A stretch of DNA of 32,673 nucleotides, taken from positions 1-32,673 of the forward strand of contig JBDZVM010000041.1 in NCBI GenBank assembly GCA_040255675.1, given 5' to 3'. Shown here piece by piece: positions 7,939 through 15,939 of this stretch. This stretch comes from JBDZVM01 sp040255675 (lineage in GTDB: Bacteria; Actinomycetota; Actinomycetes; Acidothermales; Acidothermaceae). The notes under the pieces are model-generated. The model saw only the letters and a program-made list of their open reading frames with translations, was not told the DNA's origin and did no database searches. Position 1 is the stretch's first letter. The number at the start of each line of letters is the position of its first letter. The translations under genes and the position numbers were made by a program.

Positions 7939-9678
7939 ATGCTGACGAAGGCAGGTCGACTTTTCGTGACAGGCATGAAGATACTTTGGGATGTGCCGGT
8001 GCCGATGGGCGACGGCATCTCGCTTCGAGCAGACATTTTCATGCCCGACGGGCAGGGGCCATTCCCGGTGATCTTATCGATGGGCGCCTACGGGAAGGGC
8101 CTCGCTTTCCAAGACGGATTCACCAATAGCTGGAACGACATGGTCCAGGCGATGCCCGAGATCATGGCGGGCTCGTCTGGTGCGTTCCAGGTATGGGAGG
8201 TCGCCGACCCCGAACGATGGTTGCCCGAAGGGTACGCATGTATGCGAGTCGACTCTCGTGGTGCCGGCCGCTCACCGGGAGTGCTCGATGTCTGGTCTCC
8301 GCGTGAGGCACACGATCTGTACGAGTGCATCGAGTGGGCGGCGCACCAGCCGTGGAGCAGCGGCAAAGTCGGCCTGCTCGGTATCTCCTATCTCGCGATG
8401 AACCAGTGGTATGCGGCATCTCTCAAGCCACCGCACTTGTCGGCGATATGCGTATGGGAGGGCGCGGCGGACTACTACCGCGACGTTGCGCGCCACGGCG
8501 GCATCTACTGCCAGTTCATCGGTCGCTGGTTCCCGCGGCAGGTGACGACCGTCCAGCACGGGGTTGGCGACCGTGGCCCGCGAAGCAGATTCACCGGCGA
8601 GACAGTCGCCGGCCCCGAGACTCTCTCGCAGGAGGAGCTCGCCCGCAGCAGGGTAGACCCAGAGGCAGAGATACTGGCGCGCCCGCTCGACGGTGACTAC
8701 TACCGCGAGCGCTCCCCGAATTACGACGCGATCACCGTCCCGCTTCTCTCCGCCGCGAATTGGGGCGGGCAAGGCTTGCACCCACGGGGAAACTTCGAGG
8801 GCTTCATGGCGGCAAGGTCTGATCAGAAGTGGTTGCAGGTGCATGGAGGCAACCACTTCTTCGCTTTTTACAGCGACGAGGGCGTAGCTCTTCAGAAGCG
8901 GTTCTTCGGGCACTTCCTTAAGGGCGATCGCACCGGCTGGGAAAATCAGCCGACCGTGGACCTACAAATCCGGCACGTCGATGGCACTTTCACGCGGCGC
9001 GCGGAAAGCGAGTGGCCGCTCGCCCGCACTCGTTGGACCAAGTTTTATCTGAACTCGGCAGAGCGGGGTCTCAGCAAGACTTACGCCTCCGGCCCCCCGA
9101 TCGCCTACGCTACCCGCGGCAACGGATGCACCTTTGTTTCGGCGCCCTTCACCGAGGAAACCGAGATCACCGGCCCGTCCGCCGTGCGCCTCGTCGTGTC
9201 GTCCGATACCACCGACGCCGACGTCTTCGCCGTCCTCCAGGTTCTCGACGGCGACGGCAACGAGATCGTGTTCCAAGGCTCTGACGACCCTCGCACGCCG
9301 CTCGCCAACGGTTGGTTGAGAGCGTCGCACCGCAAGCTTGATCCCGCTCGGAGCCTGCCGTATCGGCCCTATCACTCCCACGACGAGACGATGCCGTTGA
9401 CGCCGGGGCTGCCGGTGCGGCTCGATATCGAGATCTGGCCCACGTGCGTTGTCGTGCCGGCGGGATACCGCATCGCACTCATGGTGCGGGGTATCGACTA
9501 CCGAAACGATCAGCCGCCAACGCCCGGTGGCTGCTTTCCGATGCAAGGGGTAGGGCCTTTCGTGCACGACGACGAGCGCGACCGCCCGCGAGCGATCTTC
9601 GATGGCACTAATACGCTTCATTTCGAGCCTGACGCCGAATCCTTCGTGCTATTGCCGATCATCCCGCCAGCCCCGTAG
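7939..9678 (+). CDS. CocE/NonD-family alpha/beta-hydrolase (X-Pro dipeptidyl-peptidase S15 type)
   Basis: A 579-residue serine hydrolase of the CocE/S15 class; members cleave esters (cocaine esterase), acyl-peptides or amides. The N-terminal half has the family opening VPMGDGISLRADIFMPDGQG, MRVDSRGAGRSPG, and the nucleophile elbow GISYLAMNQW with Ser150. A His candidate lies in VHGGNHFFAF. The C-terminal part is the jelly-roll domain of the family (ITGPSAVRLVVSSDTTDADVF, then VLQVLDGDGNE). The usual acid-residue segment reads SAANWGGQGLHPRGN, so the catalytic Asp is not obvious by eye. No signal peptide is seen. The start is uncertain: ATG 7939, or MKILWDVPVPM at 7975. It is divergent from the nitrilase pair and upstream of the importer operon. 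Confidence 0.88.
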   Translation: MLTKAGRLFVTGMKILWDVPVPMGDGISLRADIFMPDGQGPFPVILSMGAYGKGLAFQDGFTNSWNDMVQAMPEIMAGSSGAFQVWEVADPERWLPEGYACMRVDSRGAGRSPGVLDVWSPREAHDLYECIEWAAHQPWSSGKVGLLGISYLAMNQWYAASLKPPHLSAICVWEGAADYYRDVARHGGIYCQFIGRWFPRQVTTVQHGVGDRGPRSRFTGETVAGPETLSQEELARSRVDPEAEILARPLDGDYYRERSPNYDAITVPLLSAANWGGQGLHPRGNFEGFMAARSDQKWLQVHGGNHFFAFYSDEGVALQKRFFGHFLKGDRTGWENQPTVDLQIRHVDGTFTRRAESEWPLARTRWTKFYLNSAERGLSKTYASGPPIAYATRGNGCTFVSAPFTEETEITGPSAVRLVVSSDTTDADVFAVLQVLDGDGNEIVFQGSDDPRTPLANGWLRASHRKLDPARSLPYRPYHSHDETMPLTPGLPVRLDIEIWPTCVVVPAGYRIALMVRGIDYRNDQPPTPGGCFPMQGVGPFVHDDERDRPRAIFDGTNTLHFEPDAESFVLLPIIPPAP

Positions 9679-9785
9679 AACGCAGATTGATCACATTCGC
9701 TCAGAAGCAATCGTGCGCGCCTTGTGCGCGTGCAACGCCGCGCCGCTCGCATGTCGCGTTCTGGTAACAGACCGCACACGAACAC

Positions 9786-9815
9786 TTGACTTCGGCGCTC
9801 AGGCGCACTTAGTCT
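9786..9815 (+). promoter_or_regulatory. Sigma-70-type promoter of the importer operon
   Basis: TTGACT at 9786-9791, an 18-nt spacer, then TAGTCT at 9810-9815, which fits the actinobacterial TANNNT -10. Transcription should begin near 9822, inside the operator that follows. The same hexamers and spacing occur before hyuA (13782-13811), which raises confidence in both. Confidence 0.65.
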
Positions 9816-9822
9816 CGGCCGT

Positions 9823-9838
9823 ACGCAATCGATTGCTT
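9823..9838. promoter_or_regulatory. LacI-family operator at the importer promoter
   Basis: ACGCAATCGATTGCTT contains the perfect 12-bp palindrome GCAATCGATTGC with a central CG, the hallmark of LacI/GalR operators. It agrees with every fixed position of the E. coli PurR consensus ANGCAANCGNTTNCNT, recalled from the literature. It covers the predicted transcription start, a classic repressor position. A near-identical site is at 13812-13827. The likely binder is the LacI-family protein at 22076-23101. Confidence 0.7.
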
Positions 9839-9872
9839 TTGTTGATGCCCCGCCTAGACGCATCGAGGTCGC

Positions 9873-9944
9873 ATGAGACTGCACGTCCGTCCACTTCCCG
9901 GCGCACCGGCGAACTCGTCCCTGCGACAGCAGCTTGTGCCGTAA
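9873..9944 (+). CDS. Possible 23-residue leader peptide upstream of the importer ATPase
   Basis: A short frame in the 5' leader of the importer mRNA begins ATG at 9873 after GAGG at 9865-9868 and encodes MRLHVRPLPGAPANSSLRQQ plus LVP. Its stop (9942-9944) is 6 nt before the ATG at 9951, which has no ribosome site of its own. Translational coupling or attenuation is possible. There is no family evidence and the frame could be fortuitous. Confidence 0.25.
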   Translation: MRLHVRPLPGAPANSSLRQQLVP

Positions 9945-9950
9945 TCAGCC

Positions 9951-10787
<837 letters not shown>

Positions 10788-10843
10788 TCCGGGCGGATCA
10801 CGCGATGGCCGGTCGCTATTGAGTTCTAAAGAAGGGATACGAA

Positions 10844-11944
10844 GTGAGATCAGGCAAACGCCGGCTCGTCGCTTGGGCGGCCCTACCCGTGGCATTTTTG
10901 CTTGCCGCGTGCGGTAGCTCGTCGAAGCCGTCGACATCCGGCACAGCGACGGGTCAGACTACAAACGCTTCGTCGTCAGCTCCGGGAAGTGCCGCGCCAA
11001 CCGGCAAAGCGCCAACTTTCGTGATCGGCATGCCGGGGAATCCGCCGATTTTCTCTGCCACCATCTTTTACGTCGCGCAAGCCCAAGGCATGTTTACCAA
11101 GCACGGCGCATCGGTGCAGTTGCGACCGTTCCCGACGTCGGCCGACATCGGTCGAGCGGTGACGAGTGGTGAAATCCAGGGCGGGTTCATGGGCACGAAC
11201 ACCGCCGTGTCGCTTGCCGGTTCCGGAAGCCCCGTCGTCTCCATCTTCGGTCTCGAGCACCCCGACTATGTCATTGCCACGACTGATCCTTCCGTCACGG
11301 ATTGCAAGTCGTTGAAGGGTAAAACCGTTGCCGTTGACGCGCCCGGTGCTCCACTCGACCTCGCTCTCACGACGATGACGAAATCGTGCGGGCTGACCGA
11401 AAAGGACGTCGTACACCACCCGATTGGCGGCACGACGCAGGCACAAGCGCTGATCGCGGGAACGGTCAAAACCTCGGTCGCGCACATCGACACGGTGGCC
11501 AACGTCAAGGCCCACAATGTGGACGTGCGCTCGATCCTGAGCGTTGCCGAAGCCGAGCCGCTTGCGCACTACGACGCGCTCGTGGTGAAGTCGGATCAAC
11601 TCAAGGACGCGGCAACGCGGGCCGCTTGGGTCAACGTGGTCGCCGCCTTGCACGAGGCAGCTCTCTACATGAACGAACCGCAAAACGCCGACACCGTGGC
11701 GAAGATCGCGGCTGATGACGTAACGAAAGAACCGTTGGACGTCACGAAGATCGCACTGCCTGACTTCCTGAAGATCAAGTACTGGCCGACCGACTCTAAT
11801 GGCTTGGCGAAAGACAGCATCGAGTTCACGATTAAGCAGCAGGTCGACGCGGGCAACGTGCCGAAAGACAAGGCCCCCGACTACAGCAACTTCGTCGACA
11901 ACACGGTATATGAAGATGCGACCAAGGCATCGTCGTCGAGCTGA
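10844..11944 (+). CDS. NMT1/THI5-like substrate-binding lipoprotein
   Basis: The extracellular binding subunit (366 residues) of the importer. The GTG start at 10844 follows GAAGGG. The signal ends in a lipobox with Cys23 (LLAACGSS), then a Ser/Thr/Ala/Gly linker to about residue 60. The mature protein opens like the NitT/TauT and NMT1/THI5-like binding proteins: FVIGMPGNPPIFSATIFYVA, then QAQGMFTKHGASVQLRPF, and further FMGTNTAVSLAGSGSPVVS and KSLKGKTVAVDAPG. Relatives bind sulfonates, nitrate, pyrimidine precursors or phthalate-like acids, so the ligand cannot be read from sequence. The gene lies 56 nt after the ATPase and is separated from the permeases by strong palindromes that may favour its expression. 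Confidence 0.9.
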   Translation: MRSGKRRLVAWAALPVAFLLAACGSSSKPSTSGTATGQTTNASSSAPGSAAPTGKAPTFVIGMPGNPPIFSATIFYVAQAQGMFTKHGASVQLRPFPTSADIGRAVTSGEIQGGFMGTNTAVSLAGSGSPVVSIFGLEHPDYVIATTDPSVTDCKSLKGKTVAVDAPGAPLDLALTTMTKSCGLTEKDVVHHPIGGTTQAQALIAGTVKTSVAHIDTVANVKAHNVDVRSILSVAEAEPLAHYDALVVKSDQLKDAATRAAWVNVVAALHEAALYMNEPQNADTVAKIAADDVTKEPLDVTKIALPDFLKIKYWPTDSNGLAKDSIEFTIKQQVDAGNVPKDKAPDYSNFVDNTVYEDATKASSSS

Positions 11945-11955
11945 CGAAGGCTCCA

Positions 11956-11989
11956 CGGCCCAGGGACCGAGCGCTCGGTCCCTGGGCCG
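11956..11989. repeat. 34-nt perfect palindrome after the binding-protein gene
   Basis: The bases from 11956 to 11989 read the same on both strands: left arm CGGCCCAGGGACCGAGC, right arm its exact reverse complement. As RNA this could form a very stable hairpin 12 nt after the binding-protein stop. No T-tract follows, so it may protect the upstream mRNA from 3' decay or attenuate the permease genes rather than act as a textbook terminator. It overlaps a second palindrome at 11980-11999. Confidence 0.8.
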
Positions 11990-11999
11990 CGGCCCAGGG
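11980..11999. repeat. 20-nt perfect palindrome overlapping the previous one
   Basis: CCCTGGGCCGCGGCCCAGGG is its own reverse complement. Its left half is the right arm of the 11956-11989 palindrome, so the two RNA hairpins cannot form together. The layout of arm, complementary arm, arm again resembles terminator/antiterminator pairs, though no T-tract is present. Confidence 0.75.
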
Positions 12000-12011
12000 C
12001 GGACTCGCGCG

Positions 12012-12785
12012 GTGGGGCGCAATCTTGGCGTGACGTTGTGGCGCAAGGTCTTCCCCCCCGTTTTGAGCCTGGGTATCGGGTTGGCGGCTTGGGAGGTGCT
12101 AGGGCGGCGAGAACCCATCCTGCTAGATACGCCAAGACACGCCGTCGACGCTCTGGTCAACATGGCAAAGAGCGGCACCCTTTGGAAAGCACTTGGCGAA
12201 TCCGGCCTTCTCTACGGCATCGGCCTCGCCGCCGCGATTGTTCTCGGTATTGCGTACGGCTTGCTTCTCGCCCGGGTGCGCCTGTTACGAGATAGCACCG
12301 AATGGCTGGTCTACGCGCTGCAGGCGGTACCGGTTGTCGGCGTGACGCCGTTCATCCTGGCCGGCCTCGGGTTCGGTGTTGGAGCTAAATCTCTTGTCGT
12401 ATTCCTCGTCGCGGTCTTTCCAATCCTCATCAACACGATTTACGGCGCCCACCAGACGCCCACCACTTTGCTCGAGGTAGCGAAACTTTCGCGTAGCAAG
12501 GAGTGGTGTCTGTGGAGGGATGTGCTGCTTCCGCACACGCTTCCCTTCGCGATGGCGGGCGTTTCACAAGGCATTGCGGCGGCGTTCGTCGGAACAATCG
12601 CCGCTGAGTTCTTTCTCAATCCGACCGGCGTCGGCGGGATCCTCTTGTTGGCAAGTGCGCGGTTCCAATCGGCAACAGTGCTGGGCGTCACAATCCTGAT
12701 CGCGGTTCTGGCGGTCGCGTTCATTTTTGTCGGGCGCATTCTCGAAGGCTTGGCGTCGCCGTGGCGAAAGGGCGTCGACCGATGA
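12012..12785 (+). CDS. NitT/TauT-type ABC transporter permease, first copy
   Basis: One of two membrane subunits of the importer, with about six membrane segments (257 residues from GTG 12012). The frame is open much further upstream, but that part reads through the binding-protein gene and the palindromes in another frame and is not protein-like. Real starts are GTG 12012 or GTG 12030; neither has a good ribosome site. The family EAA loop is visible in the run AKLSRSKEWCLWRDVLLPHT followed by LPFAMAGVSQGI, and the C-terminal GVGGILLLASARF stretch is usual. The next gene starts inside its stop codon (ATGA at 12782-12785), so the two permeases are translationally coupled and likely form a heterodimer. 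Confidence 0.87.
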   Translation: MGRNLGVTLWRKVFPPVLSLGIGLAAWEVLGRREPILLDTPRHAVDALVNMAKSGTLWKALGESGLLYGIGLAAAIVLGIAYGLLLARVRLLRDSTEWLVYALQAVPVVGVTPFILAGLGFGVGAKSLVVFLVAVFPILINTIYGAHQTPTTLLEVAKLSRSKEWCLWRDVLLPHTLPFAMAGVSQGIAAAFVGTIAAEFFLNPTGVGGILLLASARFQSATVLGVTILIAVLAVAFIFVGRILEGLASPWRKGVDR

Positions 12786-13630
12786 GCAGCGCTGCGAAAG
12801 TATTGGAGCGCGACGGCGGACGACAGGCGCGCTTCGGGAGGTTTGGCAGGTCTTCGGCAGGGCGCGAGAGCAGACGTGCGAAAGCATTAGCCAATCTCGT
12901 CGCGAAGTTGGTGGTGCTAGCGGTCCTGCTCGGCGTCTGGCAACTCGTCGTCAAACTCTGGCTACCTGACTACTTGCCGACGCCCACGGGAGTCGTTTCG
13001 AAGATCGGTCCTACCCTCGCCGATCCGAGTTTCGCGGACGCCCTGGGCGATTCCGTACGAGCGATCCTGCTGGGTCTCGCAATCGGCTGTGCCATCGGCA
13101 TCCCATTCGGTGTGATCACCGGCCGCTCGGATTGGCTACGCAGGTTCGCGGCTCCGTACGTAGGTGGGCTCTACGCATTACCGCTTCTCGTCTTGGTGCC
13201 GACTGCCACCATCTGGCTCGGATACTCCAGCGCTGCCAGGCTTTTCCTCATCGTGATCGCGGCTGCGCTGCCATGCGTCGTCAATACCGCCCGAGGTGCT
13301 CAGCTTGCTCCGAAGAGTCTGATCGAGGTTGCCCAAATACTCGGCGTCTCCAAACCCAGAGTGCTTTTGGATGTGGTGTTGCCCGCGACGCTTCCGTTCG
13401 TCGTCGGCGGCGTCCAAGTCGCGGTTGGCCGCGCCGTGATCGCGGCAGTGTCAGTGGAATTCATTGCCAGCCTCAAGGGTGTCGGCAGCTTCATCCTCGT
13501 GAACGCCCAGGCATTTCATCAAAACGAGGCCTTCGTGGCCCTGCTCATTCTGGCCGCGCTCGGTGCGTTCGGACGTGTGGCGATCGAGTGGCTCCTTCGG
13601 TGGCTAGCGCCATGGCAGCGGAATGCCTAG
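12782..13630 (+). CDS. NitT/TauT-type ABC transporter permease, second copy
   Basis: The second membrane subunit of the importer, 282 residues, with a basic N-terminal extension before the first membrane segment (KLVVLAVLLGVWQLVVKLW). The start ATG at 12782 overlaps the previous stop as ATGA, with AAAGGG upstream; the GTG at 12761 in the same frame is less likely. The EAA motif appears as EVAQILGVSKPRVLLDVVLP followed by ATLPFVVGGVQVAVGRAV, and the tail GVGSFILVNAQAFH matches the family. Having two different permeases rather than a homodimer may allow asymmetric contacts with the ATPase. It ends about 150 nt before the hyuA promoter. Confidence 0.9.
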   Translation: MSSAAKVLERDGGRQARFGRFGRSSAGRESRRAKALANLVAKLVVLAVLLGVWQLVVKLWLPDYLPTPTGVVSKIGPTLADPSFADALGDSVRAILLGLAIGCAIGIPFGVITGRSDWLRRFAAPYVGGLYALPLLVLVPTATIWLGYSSAARLFLIVIAAALPCVVNTARGAQLAPKSLIEVAQILGVSKPRVLLDVVLPATLPFVVGGVQVAVGRAVIAAVSVEFIASLKGVGSFILVNAQAFHQNEAFVALLILAALGAFGRVAIEWLLRWLAPWQRNA

Positions 13631-13781
13631 GCTTTCCGATCTGTCGACTCCGCGCGCCGGCCCGCAACTCCAAGGTCCCTGCCGTTGCGTGCCGTATTTC
13701 TTCGGATGCCCAACGGGTGACGAGATGTTTCGAATATCGCGCCGGTTGCCCGAGACACCGGAGCGCGGCAACTCGCGGCAT

Positions 13782-13811
13782 TTGACATAAAAGAGTTTTG
13801 CTCAATAGACT
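13782..13811 (+). promoter_or_regulatory. Sigma-70-type promoter of the hyuA operon
   Basis: A perfect TTGACA at 13782-13787, an 18-nt spacer, then TAGACT at 13806-13811. Transcription should start near 13818, just before the AAGGAG ribosome site of hyuA. The layout copies the importer promoter at 9786-9815. Confidence 0.75.
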
Positions 13812-13827
13812 GTGCAAACGATTGCGG
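13812..13827. promoter_or_regulatory. LacI-family operator at the hyuA promoter
   Basis: GTGCAAACGATTGCGG has the core GCAAACGATTGC (13814-13825), which differs by one base from the perfect palindrome before the importer operon and matches 9 of the 11 fixed positions in the PurR-like consensus. It sits 2 nt after the -10, over the predicted start of transcription, where a bound repressor would block initiation. Confidence 0.7.
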
Positions 13828-13839
13828 AAGGAGCGCGGG

Positions 13840-15939
13840 GTGGCCTACATCGTCGGGGTTGATATCGGCGGCACCTTCACCGATGTGTCGGCTATCGACG
13901 TCGATTCTGGAGTCATCTGGACGGCTAAAGCCCGTTCGACCCCTGACGACCTCATCGAGGGACTGCTAGCTGGTGTCGGACTCGTGGCGGAACAGGTCGG
14001 CGTCGACCTGAAAACGTTGCTCGCCGACACGGTGAAGTTCGCGCACGGCACAACCCAGACGTCGAATGTCATATTCACGTGGGTCGGGGCCAAGACTGGT
14101 CTGATAGCCACCCACGGGTTCGGCGACGAGATTCTCATCATGCGCGCCCGGGGGCGGGTGGCCGGGCTCAGCGTGTCCGATCGTCGAGAGCTTCGCTCGA
14201 CGAACAAGCCGTGGCAGATCGTGCCGCGGGAGCGGATTGCCGAAGTCCATGAGCGCATCGACCACCGCGGGCGCGTCGTCGTGCCTTTGGCCGAAGGCGA
14301 CATTCGCGATGCCGCGCGTCGCCTGATATCGGCCGGCGTGGAGTCGATCGCGGTTTCCTTGATGTGGGCGCACGAGAACCCAGAACACGAACTGCTCGCC
14401 GAACGGGTAATCAATGACGTCGCGCCTGGTATGCATGTGAGTCTCGGGCACCGGCTCGCGGGCATCACCGGTGAGTATGAACGCACGGCCACCGCCGTGG
14501 TCAACGCCTTCGTTGCCCCCACCGTAGAGCGATATCTGGAGCGTCTCGAGACAACGCTTAGCGAACGCGGTCTGCGCAGCCCGCTGCTCGTCGTGCAAGC
14601 GAGCGGGGGAGTCGCGAGTGCCGGTGAAACAGTGCCCGTCAACACCATCGAATCCGGGCCGGCCGCCGGGCTCGTGGCGGTTCGCTCTCTCATGGGAGCC
14701 GTAGGCCACAAGAACGTAATCGCCACAGATGTCGGCGGCACGACCTTCAAAGTGGGCATGCTGATCGATGGCCAATGGTCTGTCGCCCGAGAGACCGTCA
14801 TCAACCAGTACACGCTGTCGATTCCGATGGTCGACCTTGTCTCCATAGGAGCCGGTGGCGGCAGCGTCGCGTGGGTCGACGACAGTAGGCTTCGCATCGG
14901 CCCGCAGAGCGCCGGCGCCGACCCCGGGCCGGCCTGCTACGGCTGGGGCGGCACTGAGCCGACGGTCACTGACGCCGACTTAGTTTTGGGTTTCTTGAAT
15001 CCTGACAGGTTTCTATCTGGACGGTTGCGCTTGCGCCGCGACCTTGCCGAGCGCGCGATACGCGAACACGTTGCTAACCGGCTATTCGGCGGCGACGTGG
15101 TCGCGGCAGCGGCGGGTATTCGCGAGGTGACCGACGCACAGATGGGCGACCTCGTGCGTAAAACGACACTTGAGCGTGGACACGACCCACGCTCCTTCGT
15201 CTTGATGGCTTACGGCGGGGCTGGGCCGTTGCACGCGTGCGGGTACGCTCGCGCCATCGGCGTGGAGACGATACTTGTGCCGCAAGCGGCGACCGCATAT
15301 TCGGCCTACGGCGCGGCGGCGAGTGATATCCAGCATTCCACGCAACGTTCGGTGCGCAGCGACTTGCTCTCAGACGACGGCGGCCTGGCCAAGGCGTTTG
15401 CCGAACTCGATAGTCAGGCGCGCGATCTCATCGCCAAGCAAGACGTCGATCCCGATTCGATTACCACGTCTTGGTGGGCTGACATGAGTTATGAACGTCA
15501 GCTGCACTATGTGCGCGTGACTATCGGGCGCGGTGAGGCGACGGGCCTTGACAAGAAATTGCGAGACGCGTTCGAGGAACGTTACAAAGCGCTTTACGGC
15601 TCGGCGGCTGTTCTCGGGAAAGCTGGAATCAGGCTTTTGACCATCGGAGTAGACGCCGTCGGCGCGATCGTCAAGCCCGATTTGCCCACGCACGAGTTCG
15701 CCGGTAAAGATGCGTCAGCGGCATTGACCGGTCAACGAGACGTATTCTGGCCAGAAAAGCGTGCCTGGGCGCGCACAGACATCTACGACGGCTCGCTGCT
15801 TCGTCCAGGCAACCAGCTTGAGGGCCCGGCGATTCTCGAGCAGCCGGGTACGACCGTCGTCGTCCCTGAAGGCGCCATCGCGGTCGTCGACCGATTCGGC
15901 AATAACGTCATCACGCTTGGTGGGAGCACGACCGCATGA
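13840..15939 (+). CDS. Hydantoinase/oxoprolinase family protein, HyuA-type subunit
   Basis: An ATP-binding subunit of 699 residues. HyuA/HyuB pairs open cyclic amides such as hydantoins or 5-oxoproline with ATP, or carboxylate ketones in the acetone and acetophenone carboxylase branch. The GTG at 13840 follows AAGGAG at 13828-13833 with 6-nt spacing; the open frame begins earlier, within the promoter. The N-terminus has the actin-fold phosphate loop VGVDIGGTFTDVSAID. Further family blocks are FAHGTTQTSNVIF, NTIESGPAAGLVAVRSLMG, ATDVGGTTFKVGMLIDGQ, SIGAGGGSVAWVD, GPQSAGADPGPACYGWGGTE and LMAYGGAGPLHACGYA. It is the first gene of the second regulon operon, and its stop overlaps the hyuB start. 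Confidence 0.92.
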   Translation: MAYIVGVDIGGTFTDVSAIDVDSGVIWTAKARSTPDDLIEGLLAGVGLVAEQVGVDLKTLLADTVKFAHGTTQTSNVIFTWVGAKTGLIATHGFGDEILIMRARGRVAGLSVSDRRELRSTNKPWQIVPRERIAEVHERIDHRGRVVVPLAEGDIRDAARRLISAGVESIAVSLMWAHENPEHELLAERVINDVAPGMHVSLGHRLAGITGEYERTATAVVNAFVAPTVERYLERLETTLSERGLRSPLLVVQASGGVASAGETVPVNTIESGPAAGLVAVRSLMGAVGHKNVIATDVGGTTFKVGMLIDGQWSVARETVINQYTLSIPMVDLVSIGAGGGSVAWVDDSRLRIGPQSAGADPGPACYGWGGTEPTVTDADLVLGFLNPDRFLSGRLRLRRDLAERAIREHVANRLFGGDVVAAAAGIREVTDAQMGDLVRKTTLERGHDPRSFVLMAYGGAGPLHACGYARAIGVETILVPQAATAYSAYGAAASDIQHSTQRSVRSDLLSDDGGLAKAFAELDSQARDLIAKQDVDPDSITTSWWADMSYERQLHYVRVTIGRGEATGLDKKLRDAFEERYKALYGSAAVLGKAGIRLLTIGVDAVGAIVKPDLPTHEFAGKDASAALTGQRDVFWPEKRAWARTDIYDGSLLRPGNQLEGPAILEQPGTTVVVPEGAIAVVDRFGNNVITLGGSTTA

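Noticed and set aside
11799..12011. N-terminal extension of the first permease frame
   Set aside because: This stretch overlaps the binding-protein gene in another frame, is Arg/Thr/Ser-rich with no membrane segment, and runs through the palindromes. The family starts near GTG 12012 or 12030.
13631..13781. Terminator after the second permease
   Set aside because: No stable stem with a T-tract could be found; the operons may be partly joined by read-through.
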